The position numbers and the translations under genes are program-made. Positions 12,776-24,663 of a stretch of 64,000 nucleotides of DNA are shown here, piece by piece (position 1 is the first letter of the stretch; each line of letters starts with the position of its first letter). The stretch is from contig CP141143.1 of NCBI GenBank assembly GCA_035235625.1, forward strand, positions 22,427,092 to 22,491,091, written 5' to 3'. A model generated the notes under the pieces. That model had not been told where the DNA came from. It did no database searches and was given only the letters and a program-made list of their open reading frames with translations. Source of the stretch: Saururus chinensis. Its lineage: Eukaryota > Streptophyta > Magnoliopsida > Piperales > Saururaceae.

Positions 12776-14489
12776 AGGCAGAACAATCCATCTTCTTCCT
12801 TTTGCAAATTCAAACCGAAACACCATTGATAACACTTCAATTCCACATCTAACACCCTAATCATTATCAACAGTCCTTCTTGACTTCCAGAACATCAAAC
12901 CATACCATAATAATGCAAAACCCTAAGAAATCAGGATTAAATAATTCAATTCTCTAATCTTACCATTAACACACCAAATCAAGCAACTCCATTTCGAAAT
13001 AAGCTAAAAATGAAGAATTTTACCATGGATAAACAGAGATTTTGAAGACCCATTACCTCAACACTTGATTAAGCTCGGATTGAAGAGTCACCCTTCTTGA
13101 AATCCTTGAAAACACAATGAGTTTGAATTAAACTCTAATAGAAATCGATTTACCCAAGAAATCCCTAATTAAATCTTAGATCTAGGGCTTGTTGGTAGTA
13201 AAAATCAAATTTTCAATGTTAGGGTTTGTAGTAAAACACAAATCAGTAGTTTTTGATGCCCAAAAACGAATTGAATCAAGGGGGAAATAGTAGATTTGGA
13301 AGAGATTAAGAAGAAAGTCATGGATTAATGCTTAATTAGAGTAAACTTACCTTAATCGGCTTCTAATTCGGGCCTAAATGGGGATTAGGCCAGCCCTCCC
13401 TCAGCCTATTCCCAAAAATGAAAATGGCTCAGGTCTTCCCTTTTATAGTAAGGGTTGGGGTATGCATGGGTAAGTTTTGGGGTGTAAATACGAAAAGTAG
13501 GCTAAAAATGGATATTTTACAAATTTAAGCACTAATTAAGCCTAGGAAAATTCTAAAAAATTTTGTATAACCTTAGGTAGATGTCTAAGTTTATTTGACC
13601 CAAAAATAAAATTTTTGACGGTGGGGCCCACAGGAGTCCCGCCAAAACCCTAATTTTTGAGAAAATAGTGAAAATTCTAAAAAATCTTAAAAAGTCACAT
13701 TTGGTTTAAAATCACTTAAAGCTACTAATGCTAAAGTTGATTTTGGTTAAAACCATCACAAACCCTATTTATTCACAAAATCACCGAATAAGATCAGAAA
13801 ACACGTTAATCTCACGATAACCAACAATTAAAGAAAACCAAAACCGGTTTAGAGATGAGGGTCCTTACAGGTTTGTTCTCAATTTTTATTTTTTTATTTT
13901 TCGCATAGCGGCCGGACGGCCTGCAGCGGTAGTTTCACTGCCGCAACCAAGTCTGCCGGAGTTAGGGCTGCAGTGGCCAGAGCCACGGCCTCCACGGCAA
14001 GGGCCAGCAACCCTCTTTCTACAGTAATTCCGGTGATTGAATACTTAATGAAGAGTATTTGCAGAAATATGCAGAAATTACTATAATTTTCATTAAAATT
14101 AATTAACGACGTTTTGATCAGTCTCAATTCGAAATCTTACCTCTAGGGTCGAGTTGTTGTCGATCCACTGCCGCTAACGCCTCGCTGAAAAATTCACTTT
14201 CCTTCACCGTCCAAAAAGCTCCCCAATCGGGCAAAAGACCCCCAAATTGTGCCCTCAGAAGGCCTTTTATAAGCATGGGATTAGGGCTCCTAATCCCATG
14301 AGAAATTAGCCATCAAAAACCCAATTTCGGAACAGTAATTGATCGGGCTCGCATAGGGACTTAAACGGACAATTCGCATGTTCAATTCGGGTAAACGGAA
14401 CTTGCACGATATATTCAACTTCAGACGGTCGTTTCTCCCTCATCCGAACTCCGGTTCACGCGTTCTTAGTGGCGTTTTGAAGCTCTTTC

Positions 14490-14630
14490 CATCTATTTTC
14501 CATCAATATATACTTTAGCCACCACTTCCCAATTGATGATTAAGTTATTCCCATGGGAAGATTAAGGGGTCCTACACCTTAATTTCCACGTGTACGACTT
14601 CAGGAATTTAGAAAATTCCCGGATGTTACA
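14490..14630 (-). repeat. second copy of the 141-bp LTR end
   Basis: It matches 5284-5424 at about 98 percent by eye and ends GGATGTTACA. It marks the U3 start of the 5' LTR. The sequence beyond the match (14460-14489) continues as ordinary U3 here, but not at the 5284 copy. Confidence 0.85.
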
Positions 14631-16895
14631 ATATGTGTGTCTTGCCTTCAGAAAAGTCCATGGCGTCTAGTTGCTCCCCGAAAGTTAAGGTGACGCCGCA
14701 GTGGCATTCCCTTACTTTCTGATGCTAGAGTTTATTAGTTGTAATGAGCTTCAGTTGTCGGTAGTATGTGTACGACAATAAGAGTAAGTTATATGCATTA
14801 GATTTGGAGTAAGCAGTTGGTGTATAATTCAGTGTAAGTGTAAATGTAAGCTTCCAAGGAAGATGTAAGAGTACGTTTATGCATAAGAGTAAGATTATAC
14901 AAGTAAGGTCGTACAAGTAAGTTCATACGAATAAGGTCGTATGAGCATGTGTATGTTGTAAGTGTACAATTATATGAGTAAGTTAGTAAGACTCTGATTC
15001 AGAGTGTTAAAGTATGCTATAAGAGTAAGTGTAAGTTCAGCCAGTACGACCGTATGTGTATAAGATACATTATTTATGCTGCATGCACTTCTTGTTTGAT
15101 GTGGGATTGCTTGAATGCATTTATATATGAACTTGCAAAGTTCATTTATTTATTTTCCCTACTGGGTATTTTCCTACTGAGATGAAAATACTCACCCTAT
15201 TTTTTAGTCCATTCGTCGGGAGGCTTTTACAAGTTGATCGATAACTTTTTGGAGTTGACTTTTTTCCCCATGGTGGACCGTTCTTCCTCGACTTTGAGTA
15301 CAATGGACTCGAAGTGAGGCTCTGTGTATTTTAGTGTCATGATTACATGTATTATTTAAGGTGGGAGTTAAATGTATTATTTTCTAGACTTGTACATATA
15401 TGTATGAATTAGAATACAAACTGTTAAAGAACTTGTACTCAGAAAGACATGGGATGTATTTGTTTTTAAAGACAATGGCCATGACAGGTTTTATTTGTAT
15501 GTTTTTATTTTGGGTCACGTCTGAGAATGTTGGTTTTGTCGGGTGATGAATTAATTTACGAAAATTATTTTCACACATTTTGAATTTCGTTGTTTAATTT
15601 GATTTGCATCCGTGTTTTGAAATATAATTTTAGTAAAATTTTAAAGTAAATGTGTAGAAAAACCTCAAGTGTGAAAAGTGTCAAATTCATTCGGTGGCAG
15701 AACCATCCAATGGTTAGGCAGCACAAAAGTGGCACCTAAGCCATGAAACGCACGTGTGACCACATGCACACACAGCCAAAAAGGGCCACTCTAGAGGGAG
15801 ATGAGTCGGACAGTGGTGGCCCAAGGCCCACAAAAAGACAACTGACCTAGGGCCAGATGGTGGTGGTCGACCGAAATGACAACATCACCAATCGCCACCC
15901 ACACCCAAAACCAATGGTGCGGCGGTTGTGCATCTCGCATATAAAAGGCAAAGGGGTGACCCAAGGTTGAGTAGTGGCGGGGCAAAGGCTACAGTGAAAC
16001 AAGGCTAACCGCAAGGCCAATCGGTGACCGGAGACATCATAATGGCAAACCAGCCACGAAGGGTCATACGGGTAAGACCCAAATCAAGGCATAAGGGCAT
16101 AATAGGACAATAGGGGCAAAGCGGGGTCAGTAACGGCAACCCCCAACTAACACCGGATCAAGGTAGGCTAGACGGAGTCCGTCCGATGGCCGGACGACTA
16201 CCAGAAACGCACCGGTGTTTGAAAAATGTACCAGACAGTGAGAATAGGAAAAAAAATTGAAAAAATGTACTGGTAGCTCATGGAGGAGCAAGGAGAGTAT
16301 GACAGTGGTTCTAGCCAGTGCCTATAGGATCCTGGAGGCCAAACAAAGATAAGCCTAGTTGAAGGTGGCTCCTATGGCCCAAAAATGAATTTGCAAGGCA
16401 AGAAAAACTGAGAAAAAGACCGGTACCTAGTGGAGGAGTGAGGAGATGGTGGCGGCATTCCTAGCCAGTAACAACATATTCATGTTGGCAAGGCGAAGTG
16501 GATCCCAGTAAGAACCAACGGAATTTGACGAGGGAGGAGGTACAACGGAGGGACTGGAACTCACTCGGATTTCTTACTAAGAACTTCTGGACGTTCTAGG
16601 GGTTCTGCATGTTCTGGAATGGGGAGCCACAACCCTTTCCATTATTATATCTTTCTCTCTTCTTTTTTTCCTTTTATGTCCTCAATACGCGTTAACCTCC
16701 TATTTACGCGTCGTACCACCAAAATTCTCACTGAAAGAGCTCAGCGAGGCCCACGACCTACGACTATGCCCCACACCCGACTCTACGGGTATAATATTGA
16801 GGTCAAAATACGCAAATACAAGTATGCAAAAGCAAAATGATCAGAAAAAATAGTAGAAAATTTACAAAAATCATAGAAAAATCCCGGACACTACA
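14631..16895. mobile_element. LTR remnants of two orientations
   Basis: Around 15160-15200 the plus strand shows CTACTGAGATG...ATACTCACC, as in the R/U5 part of a plus-strand LTR. At 16850-16895 the sequence ends ATCCCGGACACTACA, an LTR U3 start on the minus strand that resembles the terminus at 2368. A minus-strand CATAAAAGG near 16670 could be its TATA box. I could not find the other ends or target duplications. No coding region is supported; frames are 73 codons or less. Confidence 0.45.
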
Positions 16896-19800
16896 TTAAT
16901 CCACCAAATTTTCACCTATTTAAGGACACTTTTCTATTTTTCCTTGAATAAAGAAGCCAACCCTAATGGGACCCATATCCGTATCAAATGTGTCTACCCT
17001 TTTCAGCCACCAACTTTTTATTGCTTTGTCTAAGTGGGCTTGGGTGTGATTAAATTTACTCTTGGAGTCAAATGTGCACTTAAGGGTCACTTAGGGGCCT
17101 ATTCACCTATTTTCTAGCCTAATAATCTAATTTCCATATTATTAGTCACATATTATAACAAAAAAACCTATCTCATTCCCAAATGAGGAAAGGCTGATAT
17201 TAGGAGGGAAGCTAGGGCTCTACCTCTATTTCCCAAAGGAGAAATCCATCTTAAGGTAAGATTTTTTCCTAATCACACCTTAATCCTTTTGATGTTTGTC
17301 TTAATCATCTCATCTTTCGCTTATCTTATTTAGATTCTTAACTTCTTTCCATCAAGATTATCTTTTTAATTTTGATTTAGAACCCTAATATATGTGATTT
17401 TCGTTTTTAACCTAGGGAAGTCTTGAATCTATCATCCTCGTGTTAATTTGAGTCTATCAGCTATGTTTTAATTAGAACTAACCAAAAACCTTAATTTTTT
17501 TATAGGATTTCTTGAGGTTAGAGTTCATTCAAGGGATTTACAAACTAAATAGAGGTAAGGGGCTTTCACCTTAAGCGGTTTTTCTTACTTGTAATACCAT
17601 GATTGTGGGTTTATTTAAGATTTTAAAACATCTTGATGGATCACGGTGATTCCTTAAAAAATATAATTTATTATTGTTTTTATATGTATAAAAAATGTTA
17701 GATCTTTTATGTTTTTGGCTTATGTATTGATTATATTATATTTTATGATGCTTTGGAAATTTATATAGAATTTCAGAATGATTTTAGTTCTATTTTCAAG
17801 AAGAAGAAGACAGTAGAAAAATGAACTGTCTCAACCATTTGAATGGGTAAACAGGCCGTCTAGCCGTTCGTATGGTGAAATTGCAGTTTACATGGCCATT
17901 TTTAGTTAATTTTTAGCCATTTCTTTTTATTTTTTTATGATTCCAACTTACTATGACAATGATGAGTCAGGAATACTTATATTTGTCACCTTAATTACAT
18001 ATGAACCTTCTTCGGATGCGTTTTAGCTTAAATATGAAGATGACTATATTTGTTTAGGCTTACTGCGATGCTTTTATTTTTACTTCATGACTAGTAGCAT
18101 ATGATCATAAGATAATATAAATACTTGCACATGTCATTTAATTATAAATGAGTCATGTTTCAATTGTATTTAGCTCAATTAAGAACATATTCATGAATGT
18201 ATCTCTTACCAATACTTATATGATTTTAATTTGTCACAAATGAATCATGTTTCATATATTCAAGATTAATTAGGGTATGTTCATTAAATATTGCTCATGT
18301 ATGTATTATATTGCACACATTATAAAAATAAGTTTGTTGGGTTATAATTAACTATATGTAAGAGTGATTAATTGATCGAATGTTATAGTTTTCAGGTTTA
18401 GCCGCATTGGAGGGTTATTGAATTGGTTATATGTATAAAATGATGGGATTTTACGTTCATTGGACGAGGTTTTACGTCTATTTAAACACAAATTTTTTCC
18501 CTAGGTAAAAAAAGTAAAATGATATAATAAATTAAATTGATGAGCCTTTCTGAATCTGATAATCTAAACTGGTTTATCCTTCTGCACCGATTTACTAAGG
18601 GATAATTTTTTAATTAAATATTTATCCAAACTGCTCTAATTTTTCTTTTTAGAAATTTAAATTTATCTTTCACATTTTCAGGGTTAGTAAGTCATTCTTC
18701 AATCAAGATAAATACGATTATTTTCTTTACCATATTATTTATACATTATAATTATGAATCAAGAATCATGAAGTAAGAATTTTTAAAGAAAGAAACTAAA
18801 AGTCAATGGATCAGAAGAAATAGAGAGAAAGAATGAATGAGAAAGAAATACTTGAGTGGTCGGGACTCCAGGAGTGGCAGGTTATGCACTGGCCACTGAG
18901 CCAACTGATGAACAGCAAGAACAACCATGATGCCCATATATTCCAGTCAAAAATCGCTTTCCTCATTCTCTTTGTCACTCGATTTGCTGATCAATTCCGG
19001 GATAAAAATGGCGGGGGAGAATTAATGATGTTGAGGTATGGGAATCATGCGAGATCCGAAGCAAAGCGAGGACGAGGGTTCGATTAAAAGCGGGAAGCCG
19101 TGGAGTAACCTTTTAACGTTGATTTCTCAACATCAAAATAACATTACTCTTTCAGTGATTTTATATGTGAGTTGAGGTAAATGAGTAGGGGCTTAAGTAA
19201 ATGGGCTTGGAGTTGGAGGCTAAGGAACTTGTAAGGCTTTTTTTTACGGGCCGAACTGGGCTCTGTTTTTTATCAAGCCAAGGCCTGCCCTAATTATTAC
19301 ATCCTTCCAATTTTTATGCCCGGCCAGGCCTGATGCCCTTTTTTAAGGCTCAAACTTGTAAGTTTATCGGCCGGGCCGGGCTTGCGGGCCAGCTTGTATT
19401 ATTTACGATATTAAAAATATTCTTGATAAATTAAATAAAAATAATAATTATCCCATCGTAACATTTATAGATGTGATATTGTATTTAAATAAAAGCAATT
19501 TTCACTTAACTGAAATGTGTACCTGAACCAGGAAACGTGTCTTCTTCAACGAGCTGGGGTCACTTTTATGCTTTATAAAATACTAAAAAATAATTTTTAA
19601 CATAATTTTACTAAATTTTTTCTAACATCTTTATGGAGTAACTAGAGAGTAGTGAATCACTCCATAGTGGTTCATTGCATACACTATCTAGATCAAATTA
19701 GCATGTGGTAAATTAAATTATCCTATAAAACAATAAATCTAAAACACCATTGGGAGAGCATAAATCTATCTTCGAGACATCGTGTATGACACAATTTAAT

Positions 19801-20300
19801 CTTTAATTTCTATAATTTTTTATAAAATTTTATAATCATAATTACATAAGGTTAAAAAAAATACCATTATCATAATTTTTCTAGCAAAACTTTAAATTTA
19901 GGTCTCGAGTAAATAGAGAAAAACGAGTTTCACGTTACTTTAAAGGGTCTACTTGTCACTCTCAAGGTTTGTTTCGATAGATTCGTTAATGACCTAGAAT
20001 GAGAGCTTCCCTATAGGCTATAGCCCATGTGAGTCATGCAACCTTATCCTGGACCACACCTTAAAGAAAATGGCCATGGATCATTGAGTAGAGAACAGTC
20101 TCTACAATTACAATTACAACCTCGTAATATGAGCTTGTAATCTTCAAATACCCACATCTATCTCATAATATAATAGTAGAACTCTTCGAAATATTTTCCT
20201 TGTTCACATCACAATAACGTGAACTAGAAACCACCTTCTTGTTGAAGAAATGTGTAATAACCTGTGTATTGTTTTTTGTGTTATGGCTTGACTTCAAATT
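16896..20300. other. AT-rich intergenic DNA, no gene identified
   Basis: A long AT-rich stretch with short frames only. The longest, 18833-19087 (84 codons, plus), has no domain I recognise and no splice context. GGCCGGGCCGGGCTTGCGGGCC-like runs at 19240-19400 resemble plant repeat DNA rather than coding sequence. Nothing else is supported. Confidence 0.5.
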
Positions 20301-20391
20301 ACAATTATGTGGCATTTCATGACATGAGTCCATAAAATGGAGAGATTCAGGGTGACCCATAGGATCAATCCGTGCCAAACATATACATCTA

Positions 20392-20955
20392 GTGTCTCAA
20401 ACAATAAAACCTCCAAATTTATATCCACATTTTTCACTCGACCTTCTAAGTTCCAACATCCTGTGTTTGCTTATACAAAAAATCATGGCAAAGACACAAA
20501 AAGCCTTCCGCCAAATTAAACTGGCAGCAATCGATACCAGACCAGTTCACTACCTCTCTTCAACAGAAAAAAAAATCATTTTTCTTTCACAGTGTAAGAG
20601 AACAGGTAAACTTCGTTATAACAAAATAAAAATAGAACAGGCAAATGGTTCATTTCGGCCCTATCAAAAGCCAAGATGCGCCCCGCCCCTTTTTAGGCCC
20701 ATAAACCTTGTTTGCTGGGATAAATTTTCAGTAGATGGGATAAGAGAATGGAGGGAGATTATCAAGCATCATCAACTAATCCAGAAAAATTACATGTTGT
20801 ATAATATTTACAGAAAGGGGAATCTGTTTAATCTGCTCCAATCATTAGCAGGATACCCAAGACTCGTTGAAAATGAGGGAAATTATAGAAATAGCTCCGA
20901 AGAGGGACCCGCCCACATCATCTTCACCTTCCAAAGACTTGGTCACTGCACCTGA
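20392..20955 (+). other. open frame of 187 codons, coding status doubtful
   Basis: An uninterrupted plus-strand frame rich in K, I, N and Q, with no domain, signal or repeat that I recognise. It lies downstream of, and antisense to, the probable 3' flank of the DVL gene. A frame this long is unusual at this base composition. Its start codon sits in no special context, and nothing flanking it suggests exons. It may be chance or part of a decayed repeat. Confidence 0.15.
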
Positions 20956-21183
20956 CCGGTGGCTTTCTTTGCTTCGATCAAACAAACAGACCCAATTCAA
21001 TCCATCAATCAAACGGACCATTACTGATTGCCGGCCGTCTTCTTTCTTTTCTGTTATTTTGCTGGTCGTAACTCTGCTTGCCATCAACCCGCGCCGCAAA
21101 AGCTCCGGCGAGCTGATAAGGAAGGCTCCCTTCCCTGTCCCTGGCCGCAAAACGTCATCTACAAGACGCCAGTCTTCAAGCGC

Positions 21184-21354
21184 TCAGTCGGAGAGTGAGT
21201 GGGCGTGCCAGCAGAGGAGCATGGACACGCAGCGGCCGAGGATGTAGAACCGCGTCTTCTGCTGCTTCGCGATCCCCATGCACCGCTTCCTTAGCCCGCA
21301 CTTCCGGCCGGCGGCCGCGGAGTAGTACGAGGCGGCGGATTTTGCTGTGGCCAT
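21184..21354 (-). CDS. DVL: DVL/RTFL (DEVIL/ROTUNDIFOLIA-like) small polypeptide, 56 aa
   Basis: A single-exon frame of 56 residues beginning MATAKSAASYYSAAAG and ending in the conserved RTFL domain. RKCGLRKRC is followed by the hallmark KTRFYILGRCVSMLLCW and a short tail. Plant DVL/RTFL peptides are 40-150 residues and associate with the plasma membrane. When overexpressed they alter polarity of cell proliferation, giving short, round leaves, pedicels and fruits. The basic Cys-rich stretch followed by an amphipathic segment with RRC/GRC-V-x-M-L-x-C-W is specific to the family. I chose the ATG at 21354 because the frame upstream of it (to 21630) is low-complexity leader without similarity. 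A TATA-like CTATTTAAC (21457-21465) lies about 105 bases before the ATG. No neighbour shares its strand nearby. I am confident of the family but not of the member. Confidence 0.9.
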   Translation of the reverse strand: MATAKSAASYYSAAAGRKCGLRKRCMGIAKQQKTRFYILGRCVSMLLCWHAHSLSD

Positions 21355-21456
21355 GGTGTGGATATGCTGATCTGAAGAACAAGAATGCGACTCGGGAAGC
21401 TGAAGTCTGAACGCAAAAAGAGGAAATGAGGCGAGAAGACTCGAGGCGGCCAGAGA

Positions 21457-21465
21457 GTTAAATAG
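21457..21465 (-). promoter_or_regulatory. TATA-like box of the DVL gene
   Basis: CTATTTAAC on the minus strand, about 105 bases upstream of the DVL start codon. This leaves room for a leader of about 70-80 bases. Confidence 0.45.
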
Positions 21466-21469
21466 GGAA

Positions 21470-23985
21470 CGAAGCGTGCGGCAGCGTCGACAAGGTGGGG
21501 GCCCACCCGACAGCGACGCATTCCTCCTCCCCAGCGGATGCTTATCCTCGTGACCTAATTGCCACCGGATATTCTGCTGCGAACTGTGGAGTGATGGAAT
21601 TGGAGGGGGGGTGGTTTGGTCATTTGACATAGTACTCGGTGCGCGGGAGAGTGTCTGGTCAAGCAGTCAACGGGCGGGAAGTGGGCCTGGTGGGCTTTTG
21701 TGGCCGAGGCAGAGGCAGAGGCGCGTGGGCCAACGCCTGATCCTTTCTGTTTTTTCCGGCGCGAACACGTGGACAACCTTATCCTATTTGCGCACGTTTC
21801 TGCTCCTTCTAGGCACGCGGGCGGGCTTCAGCCGACGTCGGCCCTCACGGTTTCTCGAAGCTTCTCGTCCGGCGAGATGAGATGTGGCCCCGGGCCGAGT
21901 TATGGGCCAGCCGGACCGCAAAACCGTGAACCGAACCGGGAGTCTAAAAAATACGTGAGATCATCCGGTTTGTTACTAAGAATTTTAGCTGCTTTTTTAT
22001 TTCTTTGCACCATGCCTTGAGATTTGAGAAGGATTCGACTATGGAATTGTAAATCAACATGCATTTGATACTTTCATAGAGAGTTTACCAATGAAATGCT
22101 GATATATAAAGTAGTTTTATGTTTGTATTTATATCATAAATGCATTTATGAAATAGATTGTTTTATTAGGATCCAATTTGGCTGCAAATTTTTTTGAAAA
22201 TTATTGATTTTTAGGAAGAGTGGACTCTTATAATGAAATAATCGTAGAAGAAGGATTAGTTAGTGTACTCAAAGTTTGTCAATCTCTTTGTTATTTGAGT
22301 TAGTTAAATCTCTTTTTATCTAGATTTGGACAAAGTCTGAAGGTAGAATTTCATTGGCATTTGAGGGCAAGTGAGTCTTAACTATAAGAAAAAAGTACTC
22401 AATTTTTATTAAGGTTTATAGCATTAATTTTGCACATATTTTACCAAATAAACAAAAATTCTCTTTGTATTAAATTAATATTTTTATTTAGTAAATAAAT
22501 TTATTCTATATTAATAGCTTTATTTTGTTCAATTTATATAGTCAAGTACTTTAAAAAAAGTATTATAAGCTTACTTTCCTTCTCTTATATATAAATTTCA
22601 CCATTTAATAAAAAAATAGTATTTATCTAAATTTATATATTAATATAGGATAAAGAGGGTACTATGTGGTATCAAACGCTCTATAAAAATACAATCAGAT
22701 AAAAAATATTTTCACGTGCACTAAGCTCGCCCTCTTGTGGCTCTCATTGGCTGGTGGTCATGCCCAGAGGCATTTTTACATGCCGCATGCCCAAGTGACA
22801 GCTAGTGTGCTAGACTTGCGAGCGTATAAAGTATATTTTTTCTCCTTTATACAAAGCATATATGAAATAAGAAGTATTACTGACCGAATACAAAACACCT
22901 GGTTTGGTTCAGTAAACGGTCCGCTCTTTTCTGGGTATGGTCCGCTGATTTAAGCCGAGTCCCCGTTTTCTTTTTTGTAATTTTGTTAAGCCGAAACAGA
23001 GATATCGAATCATACATCTCATATCTGCTTCTAGAGAGAAAGAAGCTGAAGACGAGCGATGCAGTCGGCTCACGCCAAAGACAAGACAAACGACAAGCAA
23101 AAGAGTACACAGCTGGCCCATCCTTCTTCAATGACTTTCATAAAATATTTATTTCTACAAGAGAAATGACTTTTCTCAATCATTATAATATCCAATATAA
23201 ATCAGACAAGACAAGGTTTTTAAAACGGTTGTTATCGATAAATTTTTATTAAATTAGTTTATCAAAAAATTACTTTTTTATTCTAGACTACAAAGTATTT
23301 TACAATACAATACGTAGTATTTTTATGAAAAAACTGATGACAAATTAGCCAACAGTTATTAATTATTCAATGAGCCAATGGTGGTCCTTGGTTTAAGCTA
23401 GGTTGATTGTCATAAAAAAAAGCTACTGGATGATGTTTGGATACCTAATTAGCATTCCAAGTTGCCACATATTGGCGTGAGAAGCCAACAAACAATTTGT
23501 CACACAGTGGCGTGAGAAGCCAAACTTGTGAGAATGATAATGTCATGCTTCTGTTTTATTGACAAAAAAATGTCTATGCTATGTTCTACGATTTTTGTTG
23601 ACTTGTGGTTGTATATATTTTAATAACATTTTGCAGAGTACTTAGATGTGTTAGGTGAGCAACGAGTAACGGGAAAAAAAACCCTGGTAGGCAGAAGGAT
23701 CATGTCATTGCTAATTAATAAAAGAAAACTCTTTATTAATAGTGATATAAATATAAGGAAAAAAATTATATTAGAGTGGGCTCACCGTGGTTGCATCACC
23801 GGCCTTGGGATTATGATTTAACGACACAAAGGGGAAAAATTAATATGTTCCTTGAGTTATGGGTCTTAACGGATCGAAATCCCATGATGAGCACCGCCGA
23901 GAAGCTTGCACAACAGAGTGTGAGCCCATATTTATATTATACTATAATATAAAATAAATTAATGTTATATATAATTTTTAAAATT
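21470..23985. other. DVL upstream region and AT-rich intergenic DNA
   Basis: 21470-22000 is GC-rich with several overlapping frames of 70-150 codons on both strands, a composition effect in a promoter and leader region. From 22000 the DNA is AT-rich with no supported gene. The phrase TGGCGTGAGAAGCCAA occurs twice within 60 bases near 23470-23525. Confidence 0.45.
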
Positions 23986-23989
23986 GGAT

Positions 23990-24663
23990 AGTTTGACCCA
24001 TATTTTATACTATTAATCTCTATTTTATATTTATTTGAGTCATTTTAATCCCCAAAAAGTCAAATATTACAATCTAAATTCTTATTTTTAGGTTATATTA
24101 ATTTGAATTTTATATATTATATCTTGCACATTTGAACTCAAATTATTGTGCTCTTGGTATCGTTAAAAGTTGACAAGCTCTATCAAATGAGATTTTACAT
24201 GATTATATTTTCTCAAACGAATTTTAAGCCTCACGTATATAACATAAATATTAATAATATTTTTTATATTTATATATATTATATATATTTTATTTTGTGT
24301 ATTTTTAACACCATTGGAAAGCCCCCAAAGTAAAATCAGACAGTTTGACCCGTGTTTTATATAATTAATCCCTATTTTACCCTTATTTGAGTCATTTTGA
24401 TCCCCAAAAGTCAACAATATTACAATATTAATGCCTAATTTTTAGGTTATGTTAATTTTAACTTTATAATATTATATTTTGCACTTGAATTTGGATTTTC
24501 GTGCTCTTGGTGTCGTTATAAAGCTCTTGACGAGCTCCATTAAATGATATCTACATAGTATGTTTTCTATAACTATTTTATAAGCCTTACATATATAACA
24601 CATTTTTCAATATTATTATTTATTTATTTGCATATTTTTAGATCATTTGGAAAACCCCCAAAG
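23990..24663. repeat. diverged direct tandem duplication, about 330-345 bp x 2
   Basis: The copy at about 23990-24333 and the copy at about 24340-24663 share the same ordered phrases: TTTGACCC, TTATTTGAGTCATTTT, a GTGCTCTTGGT segment, AAGCC then CAC or TAC-ATATATAACA, and a TTGGAAARCCCCCAAAG end. Small indels separate them. Neither copy codes for a protein. Confidence 0.75.

Larger units (their letters stand above)
10470..13869 (-). mobile_element. solo LTR B, 3400 bp, duplication GGTTT
   Basis: It begins TGTCACGCCCCGG and ends GGGTCCTTACA, flanked by GGTTT at 10465-10469 and again at 13870-13874. A minus-strand TATA box lies at 13441-13448. The phrase ATTGCTGAGTTTGTTAAACT followed by CACCCC, read on the minus strand near 10935-10965, gives the orientation. 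No second copy of its start occurs inside, so it is a single, unusually long LTR and not a two-LTR element. It contains a 55-bp minisatellite (11097-11378) and a repeated GCCGTTCGA phrase (12610-12775). It has no reading frame longer than 71 codons. Confidence 0.85.
5897..14630 (-). mobile_element. 5' LTR of the short element, split by two later solo LTRs
   Basis: The LTR starts with TGTCACGGCCTGG beside the primer-binding site and appears to end at 14630 in CCCGGATGTTACA, the homologue of the 3' LTR start. Removing the two nested solo LTRs and their duplications leaves about 3.66 kb. A minus-strand TATA box (TATAAAAGG, 14263-14274) lies about 360 bases inside the U3 start, as expected. Parts at 5897-6937, 8611-10469 and 13875-14630 carry no gene. 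A CT repeat sits near 10050-10070. That all three parts belong to one LTR is inferred from the nesting and has not been aligned. Confidence 0.55.

Noticed and set aside
2368-14630. One complete LTR element with LTRs 2368-5424 and 5897-14630
   Set aside because: The two supposed LTR starts differ after the first few bases, and the flanks CTTCA and ATATG do not match. Only the last 141 bases of the supposed LTRs agree, so 2368-5283 is treated as a separate LTR sequence.
18833-19087. 84-codon frame as a possible gene
   Set aside because: No similarity, no TATA or splice context, and surrounding DNA is repeat-like.
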